This document shows positions 7,348 to 15,962 of a stretch of DNA of 64,000 nucleotides, one piece after another. Where the stretch lies: assembly GCA_910587865.1 (NCBI GenBank), contig CAJUNX010000017.1, forward strand, positions 1 through 64,000, read 5' to 3'. Made by a program: the position numbers and the translations under genes. Numbering within the stretch: position 1 is the first letter of the stretch; each line of letters begins with the position of its first letter. The DNA comes from an uncultured Roseburia sp. (GTDB lineage: Bacteria; Bacillota; Clostridia; Lachnospirales; Lachnospiraceae). Under the pieces are notes generated by a model. The model saw only the letters and a list, made by a program, of their open reading frames with translations. It did no database searches and was not told the DNA's origin.

Positions 7348-9423
7348 ATGAACAATGAAAAAATGGAGAACCTCTTAAATCTGGCCCTTGACGCCACCGA
7401 GCGGGAGCTCGAAAAATCCCTGGAGCTTGATGTCGGTTATGACCGCGCGGAGCGCACCTGGGAGGTGATCGTCAAATACGGCGGAACCACAGAGGAATTA
7501 AAAGCATTACTCAGAGAAAATTTTCCGGACCGGTACGAGGAGCTGCGTTTTACCAACTTAAGCAACGAATATGCCATCTTAACGCTTCCTGCATCTGTTG
7601 TCACAGATGTGGCGTCGCTCCCGGAAATCGAATACATGGAAAAGCCCAAACGCTTATCCTTCGCCGTCGACAACGGCAGACGGGCGTCCTGCATCACACC
7701 GCTTCAGACCGGCTCCTCTCCCGCTGCCGGACCGCAGACACGCGTAACGTCCGGACAGACAAATCTGACCGGAAACGGCGTCATCATCGCTGTCATCGAT
7801 TCCGGCATCGACTACACGCATCCCGACTTCCGAAACCCGGACGGCACGACGCGCATCCTCAGCCTTTGGGATCAGACCATCCCGGGCGGTACGGTTCCGG
7901 ACCCGCGCCCGGTCCCTCCGCCCCCTGTCGGCGCTCCTGCCGCTTCCGACAGCCAGACCGCTCCCCTGACCGCATCCGCGCCTTCCGACGACGCGGCGGC
8001 TCCCCTGGCTGCCTCTGTGCGTTCCGACGGCCAGGCAGCTCCCCTGACCGCACCCGCGATGTCCGACAATGCGGCGGCTCCCCTGGCTGCCTCTGTGCGT
8101 TCCGACAGCCAGGCAGCTCCCCTGACCGCATCCGCGCCTTCCGACGACGGGATGCTGCCTCCTCCCCGGGGCTACTACCTGGGCACCGAATTTCCGCAGG
8201 AACTCATCAATCTCGCGTTAGACCAGCCCTCCGAACGACAGCGCGCTATGATCTGCCCGAGCCGCGATGTCTCCGGCCACGGCACACATGTCGCGGGAAT
8301 TGCCGCCGGAAACGGCAGCGCCTCGGACGGCCGCTACCGCGGCGTGGCTTTCCGCAGCGATCTTATCGTCGTAAAACTGGGAACACCGCAGACAGACGGA
8401 TTCCCGCGGACCACCGAACTGATGCAGGCCGTGGACTACTGCCTGAAAAAAGCCGTGGACTACGGCAGGCCGGTCGCTCTGAATCTGAGCTTCGGCAACA
8501 GCTACGGCAGCCACTCCGGAACCTCCCTGATCGAAACCTATCTGAACGATATGGCAAACTACTGGCGAAGTTCCATCTTAATCGGAAGCGGAAACGAAGG
8601 CGCGGCTGCCGGCCACACCTCCGGAATCGTAACACCCGGACGCGCGGAAACCGTGGAACTCGCTGTCAGTGAATACGAATCCGCGCTCAATTTACAGATC
8701 TGGAAATCCTATACGGACGAGATCTCGGTATCCATCGTACATCCGAACGGAACCGTCGCCGGTCCGATTCAGAAGGTTCTGGGTACACAGCGGTTTACCC
8801 TCGGCGCAACCGAGCTTTTACTCTACTACGGGGAGCCGAGTCCCTACAGCCCCTATCAGGAGATCTATTTTGACTTTATCCCCACAGGCGATTATATCGA
8901 CAGCGGTATCTGGGAAATCCGGCTTGTGCCGCAGCGTATCGTCCGCGGCAATTATGACATGTGGCTCCCCGCCGGCGGTGTCTTAAACGAGGGAACCGGC
9001 TTTCTCTACCCCGTCGAATTCACAACACTCACCATCCCCTCCACCGCCGCAAAGGCTGTCACGGTCTCCGCCTACGACGCGCGTTTTAACCAGCTGGCCT
9101 CCTTTTCCGGCAGGGGCTATACCCGGGAAACGCTTCAGATCAAACCGGATCTGGCCGCTCCCGGCGTGGAAATCACCTCCTGCGCGCCAGGCGGCGGCTA
9201 TACGTCCCGCTCCGGCACCTCCATGGCCACCCCCTTTGTATCCGGCAGCGCCGCACTGCTGATGGAATGGGGTATCATAAACGGAAATGATCCGTACCTG
9301 TACGGCGAAAAATTAAAAGCCTTCCTGATCCGCGGTGCAAAACCGCTGCCCGTGCTCTCCGACTATCCCAATCAGGCGCTGGGATGGGGGGTGCTGTGCC
9401 TGCGGGACAGTCTGCCGGGGTAG
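7348..9423 (+). CDS. S8 (subtilisin-like) serine peptidase with repeat insertion
   Basis: Subtilase of 691 residues. The triad is visible: Asp151 in AVIDSGIDYTHPD, His311 in SGHGTHVAG and Ser625 in SGTSMATPFVSG, so it should be active. The N-terminal ~100 residues look like a prodomain (NEYAILTLPASVVTDVASLP). No secretion signal is evident, as in clostridial Csp-like subtilases of spores and the cell surface. Between Asp151 and His311 lies a Pro/Ala/Ser-rich insert (about residues 185-275) with 13-residue repeats such as APLTASAPSDDAA, which lengthens the protein. The gene stands alone, with a terminator before it; its ribosome site is weak. A spore role is possible by family but not shown. 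Confidence 0.9.
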   Translation: MNNEKMENLLNLALDATERELEKSLELDVGYDRAERTWEVIVKYGGTTEELKALLRENFPDRYEELRFTNLSNEYAILTLPASVVTDVASLPEIEYMEKPKRLSFAVDNGRRASCITPLQTGSSPAAGPQTRVTSGQTNLTGNGVIIAVIDSGIDYTHPDFRNPDGTTRILSLWDQTIPGGTVPDPRPVPPPPVGAPAASDSQTAPLTASAPSDDAAAPLAASVRSDGQAAPLTAPAMSDNAAAPLAASVRSDSQAAPLTASAPSDDGMLPPPRGYYLGTEFPQELINLALDQPSERQRAMICPSRDVSGHGTHVAGIAAGNGSASDGRYRGVAFRSDLIVVKLGTPQTDGFPRTTELMQAVDYCLKKAVDYGRPVALNLSFGNSYGSHSGTSLIETYLNDMANYWRSSILIGSGNEGAAAGHTSGIVTPGRAETVELAVSEYESALNLQIWKSYTDEISVSIVHPNGTVAGPIQKVLGTQRFTLGATELLLYYGEPSPYSPYQEIYFDFIPTGDYIDSGIWEIRLVPQRIVRGNYDMWLPAGGVLNEGTGFLYPVEFTTLTIPSTAAKAVTVSAYDARFNQLASFSGRGYTRETLQIKPDLAAPGVEITSCAPGGGYTSRSGTSMATPFVSGSAALLMEWGIINGNDPYLYGEKLKAFLIRGAKPLPVLSDYPNQALGWGVLCLRDSLPG
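7933..8150. repeat. 39-bp tandem repeats inside the subtilase gene
   Basis: About five and a half copies of a 39-bp unit encoding APL(T/A)A-S-(A/V)-x-SD-x-x-A, alternating in two versions so that 78-bp pairs are more alike than neighbours. Unit length is a multiple of three, so copy-number changes keep the frame. The repeat lies between two catalytic residues of the peptidase. Confidence 0.85.
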
Positions 9424-9897
9424 AACGGAGCAGGTTACGAGGGAATAAGTACTTTATTTTATAGTATATGGTGTTGAATAATGTGCCTGGCTTACTCCGT
9501 GTACCGAGAATATTTGCGATATCCTGTTTTAGCTGCCCACAGGCAGCCTTTCTCCCGAATTTCGGTACAATGCTATAGTAATCCAAATCACACATCGGCG
9601 GCAAAAAGGCAGCTGCCGTGACGGCGATGTTGTTGTAAAAGGCAGCTGCCGTGACGGCGGTGTTATTGTAAAAGGCAGCTGCCGTGACGGCGGTGTTATT
9701 GTAAAAGGCAGCTGCGCCGAACAGACTCGTATCATCCTCAACGGGGCGCTTATCGTTTTCATATAGGACGAGGGTTGCAGGTACCATTCCAACCGGCATT
9801 TATCGAGGTGCAATAGCAGGCTGTTCCTGTGCAAGTTTTTTCTGTTTCCCCAGAAAAGCGATATGATATCGTTGTCCCTGTGTCTCTCTCCTCCCCC
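9424..9897. other. Non-coding spacer with repeats, no gene supported
   Basis: This 470-bp spacer separates the subtilase from the convergent FtsX-type permease. It has lower GC than its surroundings and carries the 33-bp repeats described separately. Two overlapping minus-strand frames cross the repeats (one contains AAAFYNNTAVT units), but both lack ribosome sites and recognisable domains. It could be decayed coding sequence. Confidence 0.5.
9604..9716. repeat. 33-bp intergenic tandem repeats
   Basis: Three complete 33-bp units (9604-9636, 9637-9669, 9670-9702) and a partial fourth to 9716. The unit begins AAAAGGCAGCTGCCGTGACG and contains the palindrome GGCAGCTGCC. Copies differ at only two positions. 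Confidence 0.9.
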
Positions 9898-12297
9898 TCA
9901 CATCATCGTATCGTCTTTCAGTACATCCGCCAGGCTGATTGAGCGAATCTTCCTCCATCCAAGATAATACGCAAGCACTACAGCCGCAGCAATGAACAGC
10001 AGAAAAACGGCGATCGGGCGAAGCGGCGCCTCCGCGAAAAACTCCTCCGCGTCAAGATAACTTAACCTCAGCATCCCATACACCGCCAGGACGGCCACAG
10101 GCAGGGTGATAAGAACCGGGCGGCCTGCAACGATCAGCGCCTCGATGCAGAACATCTTCCGAATTCCCTTCGGCGTCAGGCCCACGGACAGATACCGGAC
10201 GACCTCGCGCTTTCTCTGACGCACAAACCCGAGCGTATTGGAAAACACATTTCCGATCCCGATCACCGCCAGCAGCACGCAAAAAAACCCGGTCACCGCT
10301 TTCATTCCCCATATCATCTTTCCGTTGATCTCATACTCCGCGACGCGGTCCTCGATCTCCACCGCATCATAGCGGGCAAGCAGCTGCCGCAGCTCTTCCT
10401 GCAGCCCGGCTGTCACGGACTGCGCCGCCGGATCTTCCTGCGGACGGGATTTGACGGACTGCGCCGCCGATTCGGACTTCACCCCCGACGCATCCCTCTG
10501 ACCTGTCACTTCCTCCTGCCCGGCTGTCACGGACTGTGCCGCCGGATCTGTTTCCACGAGAATACAGATACGTACCTCCCGCTCCGGCGTCCCGGCCGCT
10601 CCCCCGGTCTGACGCCACAGGGACGCCGGAACGAAATGCACCAGCTCATAGTGATCCAGCGTCGCATACTCCTCCCGCAGCGGCGGAACCTCCGTCGTAT
10701 ATCCCAGAACGGGAATCTCTGCGGCCTGCGCCGTTTCCCCGGTCTGTCCCTCCCCGCCGTTTTGGGACAGCATGATTTCCGTGGTTTCACCGGCGGAATC
10801 TGCATTCAGATAAGGCATATACTGCGGGTGCCGAAAGTCCGGATTCGTCACATCCCGGATCTGATTGTAAATGACTGCGCCGCCGGTTCCCGGTGCGATC
10901 CCGGCCTGCTCACAATAGGCAAGGAAGCTGTCATCATCGAGAATCACGACAGGTGCGTTTACCAGCCATCCGTCCTCTGCCCGCGTCACATATTCCGGCG
11001 CGGCATGGGAAAAGCCTCCGTTTTTTACAAATTCCTCACTCATCTCCTCCTCTGTGATCATCCGTTTTGCAGCGGTTCTCTGATACACGATCGCACTTTC
11101 TACCCCGCAAAGTCCCCTCACTGACTCCGTCTCCGCGAATGAGGCAATCTCGGCGTCTTTTACGGTTACCATCAGATCCCATACGCCCTGATACTGCTCA
11201 AAATAGGTCTCCCTTGTACTGATATCGGAGGTCGCAAAAAAACACTGCATGATTGTAAATGCCAGGAAGGAAAAAATCAGGGACAGCGACGATGTCCGAA
11301 GCGCCTTTTTCTGCGCTTTGACCGCATTCCCTGCCAGCTCGCCCTCCACGCCAAAAAGAAACTCCAGAATCCGGGAATTTTTACGGCGTTTTAACTGCAG
11401 CTCCCCGGTGCCGCGGATCGCCTCCAGCGGCGTCAGCCGGCTTAATGCCGCGGCAGGCAGCAGAGCAGAGACCCATATCGTAAACACGGTGACAGACAGC
11501 GTCAGCGCAAACACCAGCGGATGATACCGAAACACGGCCTCATGCCGCCCGGCGGTTCCCGGCTCCACCAGCTGATTCGACATCTGTATGACCCCTGCCG
11601 CAGCAAAAGAACCGAGCAGATTTCCAAGGAACACCGGCACGGCGCACAGGGCGGCCGCTTCCTGCAGCAGACAGGTGCGGATCTGCCGCGGCGTTGCCCC
11701 GATGCTCGAAAAGATGCCGAACTGATGGATCCGCGCGTTCGCAAACACCGCAAAGGCATTGTGTATGATCACGATCAGGGAAAACGATGCCAGTCCCGTG
11801 ACAAAAAGAAACAGTGGAAACAACAGCCGGGGCGCCGGATCCGACGAATCCCGAACCAGGTACAGCGCCAGCAGTTCATAGTGATACGTGATCTGCATCG
11901 GCACGATTCCGGCTTCCGTGACGATGCCCGGGGTATCCGAAAACACGCGGCGTTTATCGTCAAACGTAATATCAATCACCTTCTGTGAGATGCCTGTCTC
12001 ACGACTGCTCACCGCATCCTCTCCCGCTTCCTGTACCGTCACCTCCGCAATGCCGGGCATACGTTTCAGCCGTTCGACCGCCGCCTCATCCGCCTGCGCA
12101 GTGATCCGGCTGTGCCATCCGCCCTCCCTAAGCTTCACTGCCTCAATCTCATAGTTCCACAAATTATAAAACATCCCGCACAAAAGGGATAAGAGCAGCG
12201 CCGAAATAAAAGCCGCAATCCTCACGGAAACACCTGACGCACGGTTGTGTTTCAGATAACCGGACACATATTCTCTCCACATACGATCCGCCGTCAT
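9898..12297 (-). CDS. ABC transporter permease with FtsX domains
   Basis: Permease of 799 residues in the MacB/FtsX class. It starts at 12297 within the ATGA overlap with the ATPase gene, so the two are translationally coupled. One N-terminal helix (AAFISALLLSLLCGMFYNL), a first FtsX block (FVTGLASFSLIVIIHNAFAV), further helices and a C-terminal block (GFFCVLLAVIGIGNVFSNTL) surround a large extracellular region. The neighbouring two-component system suggests export or sensing of a peptide, antibiotic or lipid. Within the second extracellular domain, about residues 583-632, lies a Gln/Ser/Ala-rich insert with repeated DPAAQSVTAG. The substrate cannot be named. Confidence 0.88.
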   Translation of the reverse strand: MTADRMWREYVSGYLKHNRASGVSVRIAAFISALLLSLLCGMFYNLWNYEIEAVKLREGGWHSRITAQADEAAVERLKRMPGIAEVTVQEAGEDAVSSRETGISQKVIDITFDDKRRVFSDTPGIVTEAGIVPMQITYHYELLALYLVRDSSDPAPRLLFPLFLFVTGLASFSLIVIIHNAFAVFANARIHQFGIFSSIGATPRQIRTCLLQEAAALCAVPVFLGNLLGSFAAAGVIQMSNQLVEPGTAGRHEAVFRYHPLVFALTLSVTVFTIWVSALLPAAALSRLTPLEAIRGTGELQLKRRKNSRILEFLFGVEGELAGNAVKAQKKALRTSSLSLIFSFLAFTIMQCFFATSDISTRETYFEQYQGVWDLMVTVKDAEIASFAETESVRGLCGVESAIVYQRTAAKRMITEEEMSEEFVKNGGFSHAAPEYVTRAEDGWLVNAPVVILDDDSFLAYCEQAGIAPGTGGAVIYNQIRDVTNPDFRHPQYMPYLNADSAGETTEIMLSQNGGEGQTGETAQAAEIPVLGYTTEVPPLREEYATLDHYELVHFVPASLWRQTGGAAGTPEREVRICILVETDPAAQSVTAGQEEVTGQRDASGVKSESAAQSVKSRPQEDPAAQSVTAGLQEELRQLLARYDAVEIEDRVAEYEINGKMIWGMKAVTGFFCVLLAVIGIGNVFSNTLGFVRQRKREVVRYLSVGLTPKGIRKMFCIEALIVAGRPVLITLPVAVLAVYGMLRLSYLDAEEFFAEAPLRPIAVFLLFIAAAVVLAYYLGWRKIRSISLADVLKDDTMM
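10404..10549. repeat. Intragenic repeat in the FtsX-type permease gene
   Basis: Two 31-bp near-identical copies (10404-10434 and 10519-10549) beginning CCCGGCTGTCACGGACTG are separated by 84 bp containing a degenerate third copy. They encode DPAAQSVTAG on the minus strand. Confidence 0.8.
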
Positions 12298-12998
12298 GCA
12301 TGAGCCGACAGCGTCTTCACCTCCCTTCTTTCATCGCCAATGATACGGCCGTCCTCTAAGGTGATCACACGGTCCGCCTGAAGCGCCACATTTTCGTCAT
12401 GTGTGATCAGAAGAATCGTCTGACCAAGGCTGCGGTTTGAAAGCTTTAACAGATCGATGATCTCCCTGGTATTTTTCTGATCCAGGTTTCCGGTCGGCTC
12501 GTCCGCCAGAAGCAGCGCCGGGCGGTAGATGAGTGACCGCGCGATCGCAACCCGCTGCTGCTGCCCGCCGGAGAGCTGATTCGGCAGCGCCGACAGCTTC
12601 TCCTCCATGCCGAGCGATCTCACCACCTGATCGAAATATTCCTGATTCGGTTTTTTCTTATCCAGCGTGAGCGGCATCTGTATATTTTTCTCCACGGTAA
12701 GCGTGGGGATCAGGTTGTAAAACTGATAGATCAGCCCCACCTTCCTGCGACGGAAAATCGCCGCCTGCGTCTGATTTAATCCGGAAAGATCCGTGCCGTC
12801 GATGATGACCTTCCCGTCCGTCGGCCGTTCCACACCGCCTAAGATGTGCAGAAGCGTCGATTTCCCCGAGCCCGACGTACCGACAATTGCCACAAATTCT
12901 CCCCGGCAGACGGTCAGGTCAATCCCTCTTAACGCCTCCGTCTGACTGTCTCCTTTGCCGTATACTTTGCGGACTCCCTCGCATTTTAACAATTCCAT
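12294..12998 (-). CDS. ABC transporter ATP-binding protein (MacB/LolD-like)
   Basis: Cytoplasmic ATPase of 234 residues that powers the FtsX-type permease. Start MELLKCEGV at 12998 has AGGAGACGCGGA upstream; the earlier frame to 13061 is not needed. Walker A is GTSGSGKST, the Q-loop is YQFYNLIPTLT, the signature is LSGGQQQRVAIARSL, Walker B is ALLLADEPTGNLD and the switch His is in LLITHD. All catalytic motifs are intact. The stop overlaps the permease start by four bases. A promoter with a direct-repeat operator lies at 13086-13119, so ATPase and permease can be induced separately from the regulator genes. Confidence 0.95.
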   Translation of the reverse strand: MELLKCEGVRKVYGKGDSQTEALRGIDLTVCRGEFVAIVGTSGSGKSTLLHILGGVERPTDGKVIIDGTDLSGLNQTQAAIFRRRKVGLIYQFYNLIPTLTVEKNIQMPLTLDKKKPNQEYFDQVVRSLGMEEKLSALPNQLSGGQQQRVAIARSLIYRPALLLADEPTGNLDQKNTREIIDLLKLSNRSLGQTILLITHDENVALQADRVITLEDGRIIGDERREVKTLSAHA

Positions 12999-13085
12999 TC
13001 CGCGTCTCCTTCCTGCATGTTCTCCCGGCCGTTCATCCGCTTTGCGCGCCGTTTTGCGCATGGCGCGGCCCGGGCCGTTACTTTT

Positions 13086-13119
13086 ATACTACCATCTGAA
13101 AGTGACAGCTCCGTGACAG
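13086..13119 (-). promoter_or_regulatory. Response-regulator operator and promoter of the ABC genes
   Basis: Direct repeats GTGACAG at 13102-13108 and 13113-13119 (plus-strand reading, 11-bp period) lie 10 bp from a TAGTAT -10 (13091-13086, minus strand). The same repeat, period and spacing occur before the response-regulator gene. An 11-bp direct repeat overlapping the -35 is the typical site of OmpR-family activators. Confidence 0.7.
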
Positions 13120-13141
13120 CGGAAGCAGATTTTAAGACAGG

Positions 13142-14050
13142 TCAGTGACGGTAAAAGCGGATTTCAAAACAGGCTCCGCCCTCCGGCATATTTTTTGCCA
13201 GAATCGTCCCGTTCTGGCGCTCGATCAGCTCCTTTGCCAGTGCGAGACCGATTCCGATCCCTCCCTCCTTCGCGCCGCGGCCCCGGTAAAATCGTTCAAA
13301 CAGATGCGGCAGATCCTCTTTTGCAAACCCTTCCCCCTCGTCCCGGATCATGATCTGCGTGTAAAGCGGATTCTGTTCATACGAGCAGTGGATTGTTTTG
13401 CCGGCGCCGTGTTCCATGCAGTTTTTCATCAGATTCATCAGCGCCTCCATCGTCCAGTCGGGGTCGACGGTGACCGACATGCTCCCCAGTTCCGGTATCT
13501 CGGTCATCGTGCCGTTTTCGGCCGAGAGCTCCTGCAGATGATCGGAGGAGAGCACAAGCAGTGTAAAAACATCCGTCTCTTTCTTCTGAATCGGAAAGGT
13601 CCCGGCATCCATCCGGGCCAGCAGCAAAAGCGCCTCCTCCAGATACGTCAGCCGCAGCAGCTGCTTTCTGATCTGCTCCAGATGATGCCTGTCCTCCCCC
13701 TGTTCCGTCAGCTGCAGCGCCAGAGACATCGCGGTGATCGGTGTTTTGATCTGATGCGCAATGTCGGAGAGATGCCCCGCAAACTCCTGCTTTGCCCGCA
13801 GCGCATCCTCTCTCGTCTGATAGAGAAATGTCACCGTCTTATAAATCTCATCCTCCAGCTTCGCAAACTCCCCCTCCCCGCAGGCGGAAAGGACGGGCGC
13901 ATTTCCCAGATGCGCCTCCTCCAGATAACCGGCCAGCGCCCGAATGCGCCTTACTTCTTTTCTCCTCTGATAAAAATAAATTGCAGAAAAAAACAGGATT
14001 CCCGTCAGAAATCCTGCCGCAGCCAGACCGCCCTGTTCCCATCCGCTCAT
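13142..14050 (-). CDS. Sensor histidine kinase
   Basis: Membrane histidine kinase of 302 residues. Start MSGWEQGG at 14050 is chosen because GGGAGGGAGGAC precedes it; an in-frame ATG 27 bp upstream is possible. One N-terminal helix (LAAAGFLTGILFFSAIYFY) is followed by a linker, the phosphoacceptor box LSDIAHQIKTPITAMS and an ATPase domain with N box (LMNLMKNCMEHG), DEGEGFAKEDLPHLFERFY and GIGIGLALAKELI. Almost no extracellular sensor is present, resembling intramembrane-sensing kinases that read the state of an associated transporter. It partners the response regulator just upstream. Confidence 0.92.
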   Translation of the reverse strand: MSGWEQGGLAAAGFLTGILFFSAIYFYQRRKEVRRIRALAGYLEEAHLGNAPVLSACGEGEFAKLEDEIYKTVTFLYQTREDALRAKQEFAGHLSDIAHQIKTPITAMSLALQLTEQGEDRHHLEQIRKQLLRLTYLEEALLLLARMDAGTFPIQKKETDVFTLLVLSSDHLQELSAENGTMTEIPELGSMSVTVDPDWTMEALMNLMKNCMEHGAGKTIHCSYEQNPLYTQIMIRDEGEGFAKEDLPHLFERFYRGRGAKEGGIGIGLALAKELIERQNGTILAKNMPEGGACFEIRFYRH

Positions 14051-14189
14051 ACCGTCCTCCCTCCCGTCTCCATGCATCCCCGCCGTATTTACATCATCCG
14101 ATCCCGATGCGGCGCGCTTTTCTTCCGTTCCCCCATCCGATCACATCTCAGACGCATATCACACGCATTCCGCGCGCGGTGCGCCGCCT

Positions 14190-14858
14190 TCATGTCTCCT
14201 CCATCCGGTAGCCCACGCTCCGGACCGTGCGGATGCATGACGGCTGATGCAGCTTATCGCGCAGCCGCTTCATCGTGACCGTCAGCGTATTGTCATTCAC
14301 AAAGTTTCCGTTCGCATCCCATACCTGCGCTACAATACGTTCTCTGGTGATCGTCTTTCCCTGGTTCCGCATCAGATACAGCAGCAGCTCATATTCCGCG
14401 GCGCTCACGCCGATCTCCTCTCCGCTGCAGGAGACCGATCTGCGGTTCTGATCAATCGTGATCCCGCCGCAGGAGAGATACTGCCCTGACACGTCCCCGC
14501 TCCGGCGCAGCAGCGCCAGGATCCGCGCATACAGCACTTCCAGCTCAAACGGCTTCACCACGTAATCATCCGCGCCGTTCTGAAAGCTCAGCACGATATC
14601 CGCCGCATCCCCGCGCACCGTGAGAATCATGACCGGGAGCTCTTTATAATTCCTGCGGATCCAGCGGCACAGCTCGTCTCCGTGCCCGTCCGGCATATTC
14701 TGATCGAGCAGCGCCAGCGCCGGCACATGCGCGCCGATCGCCCGCTTTGCTTCCGCGAGCGTCGCGCAGACCGTCACCGCAAATCCCCTGCGCGTGAGGT
14801 ATTCTTTTACCGCGTGTGCGATATCGCAATCGTCCTCGACATAGCAGATTTCTGTCAT
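14190..14858 (-). CDS. OmpR-family response regulator
   Basis: DNA-binding response regulator of 222 residues. Start MTEICYVEDD at 14858 has GGAGGAAGAACG before it. The receiver domain contains the acidic pair (VEDD), the phosphoacceptor Asp52 (ALLDQNMPDG) and a conserved Lys (YVVKPF). The C-terminal winged helix reads ISAAEYELLLYLMRNQGK and later TVTMKRLRDKL. It heads the regulator-kinase pair and probably activates its own promoter and that of the downstream ABC genes through the repeats at 14909-14926 and 13102-13119. Assignment is firm; the inducing signal is unknown. Confidence 0.95.
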   Translation of the reverse strand: MTEICYVEDDCDIAHAVKEYLTRRGFAVTVCATLAEAKRAIGAHVPALALLDQNMPDGHGDELCRWIRRNYKELPVMILTVRGDAADIVLSFQNGADDYVVKPFELEVLYARILALLRRSGDVSGQYLSCGGITIDQNRRSVSCSGEEIGVSAAEYELLLYLMRNQGKTITRERIVAQVWDANGNFVNDNTLTVTMKRLRDKLHQPSCIRTVRSVGYRMEET

Positions 14859-14892
14859 TCGTTCTTCCTCCGTTCGCACAAGCTTTTTTACT

Positions 14893-14926
14893 ATTATATC
14901 AGAAAAATGTGACAGTTATGTGACTG
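14893..14926 (-). promoter_or_regulatory. Autoregulated promoter of the response-regulator gene
   Basis: GTGACAG (14909-14915) and GTGACTG (14920-14926) repeat with an 11-bp period, 10 bp from a perfect TATAAT (14898-14893, minus strand). The operator overlaps the last codons and stop of the adjacent AraC gene. Spacing and sequence match the site before the ABC ATPase gene. Confidence 0.7.
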
Positions 14927-15812
14927 TTTCCCCTCCGGCCGAACTTCGGATCCGCTCCCGGTAGCCGCGCGGACCGGTGCCGCATACCGCACGGAATTTT
15001 CGATAAAAATTACTGTAATCCTCAAATCCGCACTGCCGGGCTGCCTGCTGCGGCGGTATCCCTTCTGCGAGCAGACGCTGGGCATTTACCAGCCGCTTCT
15101 GCATCAGATAGCGATGCGGCGGACATCCCACGATACGCACAAAATCCCTTGACAGCTGATATCTGCTGACATAAAATTTCTTCTCCAGTTTTTCCAGCGT
15201 AATATGCTCTGCACAGTGATTCTCCAGATATGCCGCGATCTCCTGCACCAGCCGGGCCGCAGGGGTCTGTAATGCCGCTGCATAGGCCCCGCTCTGAGAG
15301 GCACGGCAAAGCAGCAGAAAAAACTGTGTGATCAGAGCGCGCTCCGCCAGTTCTTTTCCGTATGCCTGTCCGCCCGATTCCGCAAGCAGTGCAGAAAGCA
15401 GCTCCCTCATCTCCTTCCGCCGCTCTCCCTCGAGACGAAAAACATTCGTATATCCCGGCAGAGACGTATCCAGACAGCCGGAAAGACGATACCCTGCCGC
15501 CGAAAGTTTTCCCGGCAGCGAACCGTCAAAACTGAATGTGATCCGTTCGTACCGTTCCCCCGGCCAGTCACAGGGCTGATGCAGCTCGTACGGCGCCACC
15601 AGAAGCAGCGTCCCTTCATCCAGCCGGTACTGCTTTCCCTCAATCGCATAGATGATACTGCCCGATAAAAAATACAGCGCCTCATAATATGCATGGTGAT
15701 GCAGCGGATACTGTTTCACGGGCATCTGCCATGCATAGCGGATCAGGTAGTCCGTCTCCTGCGGTAAAAAAACATTGTTCCGTTCAAATTCCTCCATCTG
15801 CTTTACCGTCAT
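14916..15812 (-). CDS. AraC-family regulator with cupin sensor domain
   Basis: Cytoplasmic one-component regulator of 298 residues. Start MTVKQMEEF at 15812 is preferred over 15860 because AAAGGGTGAG lies before it and the upstream extension lacks a site. The N-terminal cupin half (PLHHHAYYEALYFLSGSIIYAIEG) binds a small ligand, typically a sugar. The C-terminal half has two helix-turn-helix units (LEKLEKKFYVSRYQLSRDF and PPQQAARQCGFEDYSNFYRK). It is divergent from the isomerase/epimerase gene at 15963, its likely target. Its 3' end carries the operator of the response-regulator promoter. Confidence 0.9.
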   Translation of the reverse strand: MTVKQMEEFERNNVFLPQETDYLIRYAWQMPVKQYPLHHHAYYEALYFLSGSIIYAIEGKQYRLDEGTLLLVAPYELHQPCDWPGERYERITFSFDGSLPGKLSAAGYRLSGCLDTSLPGYTNVFRLEGERRKEMRELLSALLAESGGQAYGKELAERALITQFFLLLCRASQSGAYAAALQTPAARLVQEIAAYLENHCAEHITLEKLEKKFYVSRYQLSRDFVRIVGCPPHRYLMQKRLVNAQRLLAEGIPPQQAARQCGFEDYSNFYRKFRAVCGTGPRGYRERIRSSAGGETVT

Positions 15813-15962
15813 CGTCTCACCCTTTTTCCTTTTATGCACAAAAAACAATGTTTTTCTCATTTTTTACTATTTTCACATCAAAATATTGCTGTTACTATCA
15901 TACCATAATCCATAAAAACAGACAAGCCGGCGGCAAACCGGCGGCACGGAAAGGAGACGGAT

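Noticed and set aside
9275..9834. Minus-strand frames across the 33-bp repeats encoding AAAFYNNTAVT or RQLPFT units
   Set aside because: No ribosome site, overlap with the subtilase 3' end and no recognisable domain. Kept only as a remark on the spacer.
13145..14278. Plus-strand frame of 377 codons opposite the histidine kinase
   Set aside because: It is a shadow of the kinase and response-regulator genes; the sequence has no domain and is rich in Arg, Gln and His.
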